Source: Minicystis rosea (GTDB lineage: Bacteria > Myxococcota_A > Polyangia > Polyangiales > Polyangiaceae). Taken from it: a DNA stretch of 64,000 nt. The notes beneath the pieces are model-generated. The model did no database searches. It was not told where the DNA came from and saw nothing but the letters and a program-made list of their open reading frames with translations. Of the stretch, positions 53,549 to 62,844 are shown one piece after another. A program made the translations under genes and the position numbers. The DNA lies in contig CP016211.1 in assembly GCA_001931535.1 (NCBI GenBank), positions 11,392,377 through 11,456,376 of the forward strand. Reading direction: 5' to 3'. The stretch's first letter is position 1, and each line of letters opens with the position of its first letter.

Positions 53549-54162
53549 TGGGCACCACCTTTGCGAAAGGGGCTCCCAGGGCGTGCGGCGATGATTGCCG
53601 CGCGAGCGGACGTATGGAACGCTTTCATGCAACTCGTACTCCGGGTCTGACGGATTGCGGGCCAGGGCCCTCGGACGCTGCCAGGCGTACGGGGGCTCGA
53701 CTATTTGAAACGAAGAGAGCGTAGGCGGGCGGGCTCTTGGGGAGCAAGATGAAACGCGCGTTCGAAGGTGACCGGGGGCACATCGCGCGGGCCGGGATGT
53801 CACGATCCGGGCATGCGCGATCCACTCCGACACTGCCTCTCGCCACACCCATTCAGAATCTTCCTCTGCGCCTTTTTGCGTCTCTGCGTCTTTGCGCCTT
53901 TGCGTTGAAATTCTTCTCTCCACTCGTGTGCTCGTGACACCTCCCATCGAGCTCTCCTTCACACCGGAGCTTCGCGCTCCTCGCTTGCCCAATACCCCAG
54001 CACGCGAGTCCATCGATGGCTGTTCGATTGCAAAGATCCATCGAGAACACGAGTGACAAATCGTGCCCCCCGAAGGCTCCCGACTGACAGACTGTCCCCC
54101 GTTGCAATCTCTGCTTTCGGAAGATGGCCGGGCCCTTCCCGTTCTGGCATGGTCCCCCCGCC
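53549..54162. other. 614-bp intergenic region with a CTTTGCG repeat tract
   Basis: No supported gene. The region contains a relatively AT-rich stretch and the short repeat array at 53868-53912. Divergent promoters for the 53548 and 54163 genes should lie here. Confidence 0.45.
53868..53912. repeat. Short-unit TTTGCGT/C repeat tract
   Basis: Successive units TTTTTGCGTC, TCTGCGTC, TTTGCGCC and TTTGCGTTG alternate. On the opposite strand the translation gives NAKAQRRRDAKRR, a peptide seen as an artefact in many genomes. It is a widely distributed intergenic repeat type and not a gene. Confidence 0.65.
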
Positions 54163-56973
54163 ATGCGTCTCACCCCCAAGATCAGCCTCGTCGCCGCGAT
54201 CCTCGCCGGGACGGTGATTGCCTGTGGAGGCACGCCGAAGCCGGAGGCGAACGTTCCGGAAGCACCGCCCCCGCCTCCGCCGCCGAAGGCCGAGGCCGCG
54301 CCGGTCGGGCCGCCGATGCTGCCGGCGAACGTGCTGACCAAGCTCGATGACGAGAATGCGGCGCCGTATTTCGCGCGGCGCGGGGAAGACGGGCTCCTGC
54401 TCTATGCCTCCAAGGGGCGCTGGATCTCGCGCGCGGCCGGCGCGGATGGAGCGCCCAAGTCGGCCGAGACACGCGAGGTCGCGACCATGGGGTCGGATCC
54501 GACGATGGCGTCGCTCAAGGCGGTGGGCGATGGCTATCTCGCGGTCTGGACGGAGCGCGTCGCCAAGAACAACGCCATCAAGGTCATGGCGCTCGACGCC
54601 GAAGGCAAGGCGAAGGGAGAGCCGGCGCTCGTCACGCAGGTGACCGACGACGTCACGTGGATCGACGTGCTGCCCAACAAGAAGGGCGCGCTCCTCGTGT
54701 GGGAAGTGCCGCGGGACGATCGCTCCGACGTGTTCGTCGCGCCGGTGAGCGACGTGGGCAAGTCGCTCGGGGCCGCGTCGGCGGTGGCGCAGGGCGTGGT
54801 CGGTTGGGAGGCCGAGCCGACGGAGCGCGGCGCCGCGCTGGCGATGGTGACGAGCGACGCTGCCGCGCCCGTGGCCGCGAAGAAGCGCAAGCCGGCGAAG
54901 ACGGCCGAAGAGGCTTCGGCGCGGGGAACGAAGCTCGGGAAGGTGCTCTTCACCGAGATCGACGACAAGGGCAAGGCCGCCGCGCCGGTGGTGGTGAGCG
55001 CGGATCCGACGGCGCAGCTCGACGTCACGGTCGCCGAGGTCGGAGGCAAGTACGTCCTCGCGTGGACCGACGAGCGCAACATCGATGCTTCCGTGTACCT
55101 CGCGGTCGTGGAGCCGGGCGGGAAGATCGCTGCGGCGCCGCATCGCGCGACGGCACCGTTCGGTGAGCAGGCGCTGGTGTCGCTCGTGGCCGAAGGGTGG
55201 GCGCCGGCCACGCCGCGCAGCAAGCGGGCGCTGCTCGCGTGGGAAGATCAACTGCGCGCGCCGCGCGATGGACGGCTCATTCATCTCGCGACGGTCGGGC
55301 CCGACGGCGCGCTCGGCAAGGAGCGGGGCGCGCTCGTGTTCAGCGCGAGCGGGCCGCCGGACATCGTGCCCGACGGCGAGGGTTTCGCGGCGGTGACGCT
55401 CGCGCCCGTGCACGAGCTGCCCGAGGGCGTCGCCGCGCGACCGCAGCTCGGGGTGAAGGGCGATCCGGTGTGGGCTTCGTACGTGCGGTTCGGCCCGGAT
55501 CTGAGCGTGCTCGCGGCCGAGCCGGTGCGCGCGGCGCCCTTCGCCGAGACGGATGGAGTGCCGTACATCACGCGCACGCTCACGTGCGGCGGCGGGCAGT
55601 GCACCGCCATCGGGATGGCGGCGGTGACGCCGGCCAAAGGTCCGGAGGCGCCGGCCGTGCCCGCGCCGCTCGCGCTCATCTCGCTGCCGAAGCGCCAGTC
55701 GCCGTGGAAGGCGCCCGCCTACCGCGAGCCCGACGAGGCGCCGCCGCGCGCGGCGAGCGTGAACGCGCTCTTCGACGGCGATCACCTGGCCAAGGTGACG
55801 GCCGCCGATCTGCCGGGCGGCGGCACGCTCGCGGCGTGGGTGACGTACGTGATCGAGGCCGCGGGCGCGCGGCGCGGCAAGCGCGCCAAGCCGGCCAACG
55901 AGGACGGCCCCGCGGCCACGCTGAGCGTGCGTCCCATCGGCGCCGACGGCGCGCCCGGCAAGCCGGTGACGATCACGAACAAGGCGGTGAGCATCGGCGG
56001 CGTCGCGCTCGCGCCGGCGCCGGGACGCGACGGGAAGAAGTCCGAGACGGCCGCGGCCTGGGTGGCGCGCGTGCGCGGCGAGCCGCAGGTGTTCGTCACC
56101 AAGCTCGGCCCCGACGGCGAAAAGCTCGGGGAAAAGGGCGTCACCGTCATCTCGCGCAAGGGCAAGAAGAAGGGCGCGCCGAGCTCGGAGGCCTCCGACG
56201 TCGCCATCGCCTACGCCGGCGGCGAGAGCGCGGCGGGCGATGGATGGATCACGGCTTGGGTCGACACGCGCGACGGCAACGCCGAAGTCTACGTGGCCAA
56301 GCTCGATCGATCGCTGACCAAGGTGGTGCCCGACAAGCGCATCACCGAGGCCGTGGGCGACGCGTCCGAGGTACAGATCGCGGTGCGCGGGAAGGACGTG
56401 TTCCTCGTGTGGTCCGACGGTCGCGCCAAACCCGACGAAGGGAGCGGCGACATCTACGTCGCGCGCCTCGACGCCGCGACGCTGAAGAAGACGGGGCCGG
56501 AGACGCGCCTCTTCGCGTCGGCGACGCACTCGCGCACGCCGCAGATCCTGCCCACCGCGAAGGGCTTCGTGGTGGCGTGGATCGAGGAAGGCGAGGCCGG
56601 CAAGCGCGGCGACGAAGGCGCCGGCGTGCGCATCGCCGAGCTCGACGAGAAGGGCATGCCCGTGGGCGCGCCGCAGCTCGTGCGCCCCGCGGACGGGCAG
56701 GGGACGGTGACCTCGACGACCCTCGGATGCACCGCGAAAGCGTGTCGCGGCGTGATCACCACGGCGGTCGGCGAAGCGCTGGTCCTCGGCGCGTTCGAGC
56801 TGACGCCGGGCTCGACTGCCGGCCCGGTGAAGACCATCGCGGCCCTCACCGGCGGCGCCAACCAGGACGTGTCCCCCGTGTTCGCCGGGCCGAGCGCGAC
56901 GTCGCTGTTCTTCGCAGACGACGCCGTGAGCGGGACGGGGCGCGTGCGGTGGATGCAGATCGCCTGGCCGTGA
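54163..56973 (+). CDS. Large beta-propeller-like lipoprotein
   Basis: A 936-residue protein. The signal ends in the lipobox ILAGTVIAC, followed by a polyproline stretch (PEAPPPPPPPKAEA). The mature part is built from repeated beta modules of the type 'G-x-L-x-x-W-x-D-x-R-x-G-x-x-D-V-Y-V-A' (GGKYVLAWTDERNIDASVYL, GDGWITAWVDTRDGNAEVYV, RGKDVFLVWSDGRAKPDEGS). This suggests multi-bladed propellers of the BNR/Kelch-like type. Lys/Ala-rich loops (AAKKRKPAKTAEEASARG) intervene. No catalytic residues were identified. It is a surface-exposed lipoprotein, with a small lipoprotein gene overlapping its end. Confidence 0.8.
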   Translation: MRLTPKISLVAAILAGTVIACGGTPKPEANVPEAPPPPPPPKAEAAPVGPPMLPANVLTKLDDENAAPYFARRGEDGLLLYASKGRWISRAAGADGAPKSAETREVATMGSDPTMASLKAVGDGYLAVWTERVAKNNAIKVMALDAEGKAKGEPALVTQVTDDVTWIDVLPNKKGALLVWEVPRDDRSDVFVAPVSDVGKSLGAASAVAQGVVGWEAEPTERGAALAMVTSDAAAPVAAKKRKPAKTAEEASARGTKLGKVLFTEIDDKGKAAAPVVVSADPTAQLDVTVAEVGGKYVLAWTDERNIDASVYLAVVEPGGKIAAAPHRATAPFGEQALVSLVAEGWAPATPRSKRALLAWEDQLRAPRDGRLIHLATVGPDGALGKERGALVFSASGPPDIVPDGEGFAAVTLAPVHELPEGVAARPQLGVKGDPVWASYVRFGPDLSVLAAEPVRAAPFAETDGVPYITRTLTCGGGQCTAIGMAAVTPAKGPEAPAVPAPLALISLPKRQSPWKAPAYREPDEAPPRAASVNALFDGDHLAKVTAADLPGGGTLAAWVTYVIEAAGARRGKRAKPANEDGPAATLSVRPIGADGAPGKPVTITNKAVSIGGVALAPAPGRDGKKSETAAAWVARVRGEPQVFVTKLGPDGEKLGEKGVTVISRKGKKKGAPSSEASDVAIAYAGGESAAGDGWITAWVDTRDGNAEVYVAKLDRSLTKVVPDKRITEAVGDASEVQIAVRGKDVFLVWSDGRAKPDEGSGDIYVARLDAATLKKTGPETRLFASATHSRTPQILPTAKGFVVAWIEEGEAGKRGDEGAGVRIAELDEKGMPVGAPQLVRPADGQGTVTSTTLGCTAKACRGVITTAVGEALVLGAFELTPGSTAGPVKTIAALTGGANQDVSPVFAGPSATSLFFADDAVSGTGRVRWMQIAWP

Positions 56974-57608
56974 GCCGCGCCTCGCGAACGCGGATGGGGA
57001 TGAAGGCCGCGCCGCTCGTCGGCGCGGCGCTGTTCGGCTGCGGGCCCAGCACGACGGCGCCGCCATCCACCGTCGCGCGCGCCGAGGCGCATGCATCGGC
57101 CGCAGGTGAGCCCAGCGCAGCGACCGCGCAGCCCATCGCGGGAAGCGCGAAGCCGCACACGGACGCGGCTGCTGTCAAAGCGACCGCGCCGCGCGTGCTG
57201 GATTTGAGGCCGTTCCACATCCCGCTCGTGACCGTGCATCCCGGCTTTCTGTCGGTGCGTCCCGACACCGCGGTCGAGACGGGGCGCGATGGGCGCGAGC
57301 GCTCGCTGCGCATGCTCCGCATCGCGGACGAGGCCGAGGGCGTCGAGAACATGCAGTGCTTCTTCCCCGCCACCGGCGAGGCCGAAGGCTGCAAGGATCT
57401 CGCCGGCTACGACGCCGCCGCGCCGGGCATCGCGACGATGCTCGAGCGCCACGTGCGGCCCGACGGCTACGTCGTGGTGATGCGGTCGATGCACGGCCGC
57501 GTGTCGGTGAGCTGCTGCGTCGGCTCGATGTCGTGTCAGGGCGGCGGGGATCACCCGCGCGTCACCAAGCCGCTCGTCGACTTCTGCATGGGCGTGCGCT
57601 CGCCGTGA
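56970..57608 (+). CDS. Small lipoprotein of unknown function
   Basis: About 212 residues from GTG 56970, which overlaps the stop of the preceding gene (GTGA); ATG 56994 is the alternative. The signal peptide SRASRTRMGMKAAPLVGAAL is followed by FGC. An Ala/Ser/Thr/Pro linker of about 50 residues leads into a domain with FHIPLVTVHPGFLSVRPDTA, MQCFFPATGEAEGCKDL and SVSCCVGSMSCQGGGDHPRV. Six or more cysteines suggest disulfides. No family is recognised. It is translationally coupled to the upstream propeller lipoprotein and may be its partner. Confidence 0.65.
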   Translation: MSRASRTRMGMKAAPLVGAALFGCGPSTTAPPSTVARAEAHASAAGEPSAATAQPIAGSAKPHTDAAAVKATAPRVLDLRPFHIPLVTVHPGFLSVRPDTAVETGRDGRERSLRMLRIADEAEGVENMQCFFPATGEAEGCKDLAGYDAAAPGIATMLERHVRPDGYVVVMRSMHGRVSVSCCVGSMSCQGGGDHPRVTKPLVDFCMGVRSP

Positions 57609-57618
57609 GCGGGCGGGC

Positions 57619-58287
57619 TCAGCGCGTGCGGAAGAGCCCGCCGAGACCATCGCCGAGCAGCTGCGCCGCGTACGCCTTTCCGAAATCCGGCCCCGCCACG
57701 ACGATCGTGAAGCCGTCGTCGGAGGGCTCCGGCTCCACGCGCACCAGCGAGTCGTCGAAGAAGATCTCGTAGGGCGCGCCCGCGTCCGCCGCCGCGCCGG
57801 ACAGCGGCAGATCCGCGAGCGCCGCCGCGCGGAGGGCAGGCCAGCGCGCGTGGACGAAGCGGATCGCCATGCCCTCGAGGCGCGGCCCGCGACGGTAGTA
57901 GCGCAGGTGGGCCTGGCCGCCGTACACGCTCACCCGCGCGTCGAGGTTCTCGCAGACCTCGAACCCCGTCGCGCTCCGCCACGGGGACCATGCGCGGCAG
58001 GGCGCGCCGAGCCGAGCCGCAGTCGCCTCGGCGTCGTCCCCCCAGCGCGCACCGAGCGCTCCCGGAACCGAGAGACCGAACACGGACAGGAAGGTCGACG
58101 GCGTACGTCGGGGGCCCTCCGCAGGTGCGTCGAGGGCCGGTGAGGGCGTTGCGGAAGGCACTGAAGGCGCCGGCTTCGCTGCGCTGCAACCGAGCAGCGC
58201 GACGGCGAGCGCGAGAAGGGCTTCGAGCCGGCGCGCGGATCGGCGCGCGGTCGCGATGTCGCGCGTCGCTCTCCTCACGGTCGCCAC
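57619..58287 (-). CDS. Lipoprotein of unknown function
   Basis: About 222 residues from GTG 58287; ATG 58371 would add 28 residues and place the start beside an inverted repeat. A basic N-region (RRATRDIATARRSARRL) leads to a lipobox (ALLALAVALLGC). The mature domain is alpha/beta with FLSVFGLSVPGALGARWGDD, AARLGAPCRAWSPW and VVAGPDFGKAYAAQLLGDGL. It has two cysteines (APCRAW and FEVCENL) that could pair. No family is recognised. The gene is divergent from the lectin-domain gene. Confidence 0.62.
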   Translation of the reverse strand: MATVRRATRDIATARRSARRLEALLALAVALLGCSAAKPAPSVPSATPSPALDAPAEGPRRTPSTFLSVFGLSVPGALGARWGDDAEATAARLGAPCRAWSPWRSATGFEVCENLDARVSVYGGQAHLRYYRRGPRLEGMAIRFVHARWPALRAAALADLPLSGAAADAGAPYEIFFDDSLVRVEPEPSDDGFTIVVAGPDFGKAYAAQLLGDGLGGLFRTR

Positions 58288-58372
58288 GTGCTCCGCGTCG
58301 GAGGTGTCTCCTGCGAGGGGCTGATCGAGAACATCTCGTTTCGGGCCTGCGACGCGGCTGGCTTCGTCCATC

Positions 58373-58393
58373 TGGACATCGTGAGGATGTCCA
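58373..58393. promoter_or_regulatory. Inverted repeat in the divergent promoter region
   Basis: TGGACATC-GTGAG-GATGTCCA is a perfect 8-bp inverted repeat with a 5-bp spacer, in front of both flanking genes. A third TGTCCA half-site occurs about 17 bp further. It is a candidate operator. Confidence 0.45.
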
Positions 58394-58539
58394 ACGGAAC
58401 GAGGCCATGTCCAATCGAGCGCTGCGCAGCGTGGTTTTGCGTGCTTCGCAGCGATGGCGTGATCGGTATGGCGGTTGCTCGAGGGTCGAGCACGCCCAAG
58501 CGAGGGCGGAACGCACTCCACCGAAGGACTCGTGCAGCC

Positions 58540-60642
58540 ATGAAAACGATTCGCCGCTCCATTCGCACCCTCGTCCCCGCTGCCGCCGCGCTCGCCCTCA
58601 CAGCCGCCACGCCGGGCGACGCCAGGGCGATGACGACCCAGGAGGTCGGCTCGACCTTCGTCGACCTCGCGGTCAGCTACGCCTTTGGCTACGGCGCCGA
58701 CTACGCGCTCGCGTACTTCTTCGGCACGAGCTCGTCGAGCACGAGCACCGCGACCTTGTCCCAGCAGAGCCTCAACGACATCAAGAACATCCTCGCGAGC
58801 CAGGTCGACACGCAATATCAGAACGACACCAAGACGCTGATCGATCTCGTCGCCATCTACCACCGGGGCACCACCCCCACCGACCTCGAGCGCGCGGAGG
58901 ACGACGCGGAGGAGATCTGGCAACAGGCGGACGAGCTGCGCAACAACTTCGCCTCCGAGGGCCTCGGAGGCACGGCGACGTACGCCATCGTCTCGTCGAT
59001 CTACCTCGCCTTCCTGAAGGAGCAGCACGACATCTGGTACCTGCAAGGGACGTCCGGGAGCAGCACGCTCACGGCGCGGCTCAACGCCATCGCCAGCGCG
59101 GCGGGCGACATCGTGAGCCACCTCGATCAGATGAACGACGCGTTCGACTCCCGGTACGGATCGGTGAGCGTCGGCATGCCCCCCACGAATACGGATCACC
59201 AGACCTACCTGCCCGACTGCGGGAGGAACAACTACGCCGCACCCAACGCATACGACGGCGACGTGGCCTATTGCTTCAGCCGCCCCGGCGGCTCGACCTG
59301 TGGCCCCTCCTACTATGCGTACCGGTGCGCGAGCTCGAGCACCTGGCACTACGACACGACGCTCGCCGCGAAGTCCGAGATGGAGGCCACGATCAAGCGC
59401 CATCGCATGATGATGGCCGATCGCGACACCCTGCTCGGCGGGAGCTTCTTCGAGGGCTACGAGAACTTCAGGAAGATCGCCGCGGCCGACTTCGCCTCCT
59501 GCGGCGATGGAGTCTGCTCGATCGGCGAGACGCACACGTGCGCGTCCGACTGCGCCGGCAAGACGCAAGAGACGGGCTTCTTCACGCCCATCGTGGCGGC
59601 GCAGACGCTGCTGGAGAACGCGGAGGCGAAGCTCGTCTGGGATGGCCAGAACCTCTCCCTGCGCGACAAGACGAAGGGCAACGCGCAAATCTGGAGGACG
59701 GCTATCGCCCCCGGCAACGCCATCCGCACGGCGACCTTCCAGGTCGACGGCAACCTCGTGCTCTACGACCTGAACGGCGTGGCCCTGTGGTCGACGGGCA
59801 CGTACGACAAGGGCGGCGCCAAGCTCGTGCTCATCGGCAAGATGGTCTACCTCGTCGACAGCGACGCCACCGTGCTGTGGAGCACGGCGACCGATCCGAA
59901 CCACCGCGCCCAGCTCGACGCCCGCTTCTGCTACGACACGAGCCAAGCGACGACGCTGCTCGAGAACGACAAGGCCCAGCTCGACTGGAAGAGCAACGGC
60001 AGCCTCTCCATTTCCCGGGACGGCTCGGAGATCTGGTCATCGGGCACGAGCGGCGCCGGCAAGTGGCTCTGCAACCAGGACGACGGCAACCTCGTCATCT
60101 ACTCGGCGACCGACGCCGTCTGGTCGTCCAGTGTCTACGTCGGCCTCGGCGGCCATCTGGTGCTCGAAGGCGATCGGCTCCTCTCCACCACGGCCGGCGG
60201 GCAGCATCTCTGGGAGACGCCCGCCTGCACGGCCTGGAGCTGCGCGCCGAGCCTCGACCCGGAGATCGCCACGAAGGACGTGGGCTCCGGCTTCTGCCTG
60301 ACCACGAGCCAGCCGCAGACGTTGCTCTCGACGAAGCAGGCCACGCTCGAGTGGCAGAGCGACGGCAACCTCGTCGTCTACGACAACACGATCACGCCGC
60401 GCAAGGCGCCGTGGGCCACGGACACCGACGGCGTCGGCCGCTCGGTGTGCATGCAGAGCGATGGCAACCTCGTGATCTACGACGCCGGCGGCACCGCCCT
60501 GTGGGCGAGCGACACGACCGCGAACGACACCAAGAACCAGCCGGCGGCGAGGATGGTGCTCGCGAGCTGCAACTTCTACCTCGCCGATGCGTCCACCGGC
60601 CGCGCGCACTTCCGGAGCAACACCACCTGCCGAGGGGAATGA
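58540..60642 (+). CDS. Secreted protein with helical N-terminal region and bulb-type lectin repeats
   Basis: A 700-residue protein with a signal peptide (1-29, ending DARA). Residues about 30-330 are helix-rich and unrecognised (DLAVSYAFGYGADYALAYFF, LSQQSLNDIKNILASQVD). A short Cys module follows, CGDGVCSIGETHTCASDC. The C-terminal half carries B-lectin repeats with the QxDxNxVxY sugar motif four times (QVDGNLVLY, QDDGNLVIY, QSDGNLVVY, QSDGNLVIY). Four intact motifs suggest mannose-type binding. It may target glycans on prey or on the cell's own polysaccharide. The helical part may be a toxin-like or scaffolding domain. Confidence 0.82.
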   Translation: MKTIRRSIRTLVPAAAALALTAATPGDARAMTTQEVGSTFVDLAVSYAFGYGADYALAYFFGTSSSSTSTATLSQQSLNDIKNILASQVDTQYQNDTKTLIDLVAIYHRGTTPTDLERAEDDAEEIWQQADELRNNFASEGLGGTATYAIVSSIYLAFLKEQHDIWYLQGTSGSSTLTARLNAIASAAGDIVSHLDQMNDAFDSRYGSVSVGMPPTNTDHQTYLPDCGRNNYAAPNAYDGDVAYCFSRPGGSTCGPSYYAYRCASSSTWHYDTTLAAKSEMEATIKRHRMMMADRDTLLGGSFFEGYENFRKIAAADFASCGDGVCSIGETHTCASDCAGKTQETGFFTPIVAAQTLLENAEAKLVWDGQNLSLRDKTKGNAQIWRTAIAPGNAIRTATFQVDGNLVLYDLNGVALWSTGTYDKGGAKLVLIGKMVYLVDSDATVLWSTATDPNHRAQLDARFCYDTSQATTLLENDKAQLDWKSNGSLSISRDGSEIWSSGTSGAGKWLCNQDDGNLVIYSATDAVWSSSVYVGLGGHLVLEGDRLLSTTAGGQHLWETPACTAWSCAPSLDPEIATKDVGSGFCLTTSQPQTLLSTKQATLEWQSDGNLVVYDNTITPRKAPWATDTDGVGRSVCMQSDGNLVIYDAGGTALWASDTTANDTKNQPAARMVLASCNFYLADASTGRAHFRSNTTCRGE

Positions 60643-60685
60643 TCCTCCGGTGATCGGGTAGGCATCGGGCCTGCGTTCGCCCCGA

Positions 60686-61336
60686 TCACGCGGGCGTCTT
60701 GCCGACGTAGGCCCGCGCGCGCACCACGCCACGCTCACGCATGGGGATGACGCTGGGCTGAAAGCCGGCGCGCCGGAGCTGGCCGGTGAAAGGCTCGGCC
60801 GGGTAGCCGCTCCACACCGCGAGCGCGCCGCCTGGACGCAGCGCTTCGTGGGCGCGGCGCAGGCCGTCGGGCGCGTAGATGCGCGCGTTGGTCCGAAACG
60901 AGGCCCAGCCGGGCCCGTTGTCGACGTCGAGCAGGATGACGTCGAGCCCGCGCTCGCGCGCGATGACGTCGGCGACGTCGTCCTGCACCAAGCGGACGCG
61001 CGGATCGTCGAGGACCCCGGGCGCGAGGGAGGCGAGATCGCCGCGGAGCAGCGTGACGACCGTCGTGAGCTTCTCCACCACGATGATTTCGGCGTCCGGC
61101 CCGCTCACGGCGAGCGCGCCCGAAAGCGTGGCGCCGAAACCGAGGCCGCCGATGAGGACGCGCTTCACGCCGGGGCCGGCGAGCTCCGCGCACAGCTCGC
61201 CGAACGCTCGCTCGGTCGCGAGCGCCGCGCTGGAGAGGATGGGCACCTGGCCCAAGAGGAGCTCGTGATGCGTGCCGAGATCGCGCAGGACGAGGCGCTG
61301 CCCGGCTTCTTCGAACGTTCGGACGACGGCGGCCAC
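60686..61336 (-). CDS. Spermidine-synthase-like methyltransferase-fold protein
   Basis: A 216-residue protein. VKRVLIGGLGFGATLSGALA is the nucleotide-binding glycine loop of the Rossmann-like fold; EIIVVEKLTTVVTLLRGDL places the acidic residue after the second strand; DVILLDVDNGPGW is the active-site loop. Proteins of this kind are annotated as spermidine synthase-like but lack much of the polyamine-specific N-terminal domain. True activity is uncertain. It is not clearly in an operon with its neighbours. Confidence 0.72.
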   Translation of the reverse strand: MAAVVRTFEEAGQRLVLRDLGTHHELLLGQVPILSSAALATERAFGELCAELAGPGVKRVLIGGLGFGATLSGALAVSGPDAEIIVVEKLTTVVTLLRGDLASLAPGVLDDPRVRLVQDDVADVIARERGLDVILLDVDNGPGWASFRTNARIYAPDGLRRAHEALRPGGALAVWSGYPAEPFTGQLRRAGFQPSVIPMRERGVVRARAYVGKTPA

Positions 61337-61374
61337 GGCGCGAGGTTAGCGCCATTGGGTCGATCCGGCGATGC

Positions 61375-62844
61375 TCAGCGACCGGCCACCATGGCGCGGC
61401 GGATCCAAGCGAGCTCGGCGCGATCGTCGAACGTGACGCCGTCGAGCTTCGGCACCACCCCGAGGCGCCGCCACAGGGCTACGAGATCCACCGGCGCGGG
61501 CGCGTCCTTCATCTGCGCGTAGAGCTTCTGCAACACGGGCACACCCGTGGCCTCGTCGCCGACCGCGAGCACGCGCTCGATCTCCCAGCGCTCCGCGACG
61601 TTCCCACCCTGCGCCAGCACCGCGCGCAAGGCATCGTCGAGCGATCGACGGCCGCCGGTGCGCTCGCGGATCTCGATGTCCGCGAGGAGGCAGAAGATGG
61701 CGCCGCCCCAGTACGTGCGGCCCCAGGTGTGCGTGTGATCGAGGCCTTGGTCACCAGCCACCGGCAGGCCGAAGGGCATGCGCTGCTGGAAGCGGGCGAA
61801 GGCTTCGGCCGCGGTGATCGTGCCTCGACGCGCGCGGAGGAGCGGCTCGACATAGGTGGCCATGCCTTCCTCGAGCCACGCGTGCTCGCGCGAGAGCTTG
61901 GGGAAGGAGACATGGAGCAGCTCGTGGATCAGCTCCCAACCGGAGGTGAGATCGGCGAGCGCGCTGCCCGCGCCCACGTGCGCGATGATGGTCGCGCCGC
62001 CGTTACCGAGCGTACGCCCGAAGCTCATGCCCGTGGCGCGCCCGGGTACGATCACCACCTGCACGCGCCGGAGCGACGCGCGTCCATAGTAATCCTGCAC
62101 GGCACGCGCGGCGTCGTCGATCCACGCCCGGAGCATGTCGTCCTGCGCGGCGAGCGGGCCGGGCAGGACGGCGGCGTCGATCGTTTGAGCTCCAACGATC
62201 ACGCGGAGCAAATGCAGCGACCCGATCGCGGCCCACGCGGGGTTCGCGAGATCGGCGACATCGGCGCGGTAGACGGCGGGCGGCAGCGCGAAAGGCCCAT
62301 CACCCGCGGGGAGCAGGCCGCTCACGAACGTGGTGCCCGGCGGCGTGACGACGCGAAGCTCGAACGGCTGCCCAGCATCGGCATCGACGGGATGGAGGAG
62401 CCACGCGCTCGGCGACGTGAGGATGCCGCCGGAGACGGTGTCCGCGCACCCGATGTCCCCCGTGCGGCGCGCGGCCTCGGCGAGCGCGAAGCGATAGCGG
62501 ATCCGACATCCATCGAGCGGGCAGGGCGGGATTCGGAAGACGGTGTCGTCACCGTCGCGATGCGCCGGGAGCGCTTGAAACGCGCCGCCCGTCGAGACCT
62601 CCATCGCCGAAGCGAAGGGCGCGCCTCGCTCCAGCGAGAAGTCGCCGCCGCTCGGTGCAAAGAGGACCGCGTCGACGGCGAGCGAGTCCCCTTCTCGCGT
62701 CGAGGTCACGTCGTAGCGAAAGACGCGCGGCGTGATGGGCGCAGCAGTGGTGATTGCGGGCGCCGCGATGGGCTTGGGAGGTGCCGGCGATGCGCACGCG
62801 GCGGCCAGCGCGAGGGCGGGCAGGGCGCGGGCGAGGCGATTCAA
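61375..62844 (-). CDS. Lipoprotein with M61-like metallopeptidase domain
   Basis: About 489 residues, starting at TTG 62844, which overlaps the stop of the upstream membrane gene (TTGA). The signal ends in the lipobox LALAAAC. The N-terminal beta domain precedes a gluzincin core: WELIHELLHVSFPKLSREHA followed by WLEEGMATYVEPL, with HExxH and the downstream Glu. This pattern and the sequence GWELIHE are close to glycyl aminopeptidase (M61). The second half is helical. It is probably a periplasmic or surface peptidase. Coupled translation with the membrane protein suggests that they work together. Confidence 0.75.
   Translation of the reverse strand: MNRLARALPALALAAACASPAPPKPIAAPAITTAAPITPRVFRYDVTSTREGDSLAVDAVLFAPSGGDFSLERGAPFASAMEVSTGGAFQALPAHRDGDDTVFRIPPCPLDGCRIRYRFALAEAARRTGDIGCADTVSGGILTSPSAWLLHPVDADAGQPFELRVVTPPGTTFVSGLLPAGDGPFALPPAVYRADVADLANPAWAAIGSLHLLRVIVGAQTIDAAVLPGPLAAQDDMLRAWIDDAARAVQDYYGRASLRRVQVVIVPGRATGMSFGRTLGNGGATIIAHVGAGSALADLTSGWELIHELLHVSFPKLSREHAWLEEGMATYVEPLLRARRGTITAAEAFARFQQRMPFGLPVAGDQGLDHTHTWGRTYWGGAIFCLLADIEIRERTGGRRSLDDALRAVLAQGGNVAERWEIERVLAVGDEATGVPVLQKLYAQMKDAPAPVDLVALWRRLGVVPKLDGVTFDDRAELAWIRRAMVAGR

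Noticed and set aside
53959..57096. A 1045-residue minus-strand frame
   Set aside because: Antisense of the large propeller lipoprotein; no domains.
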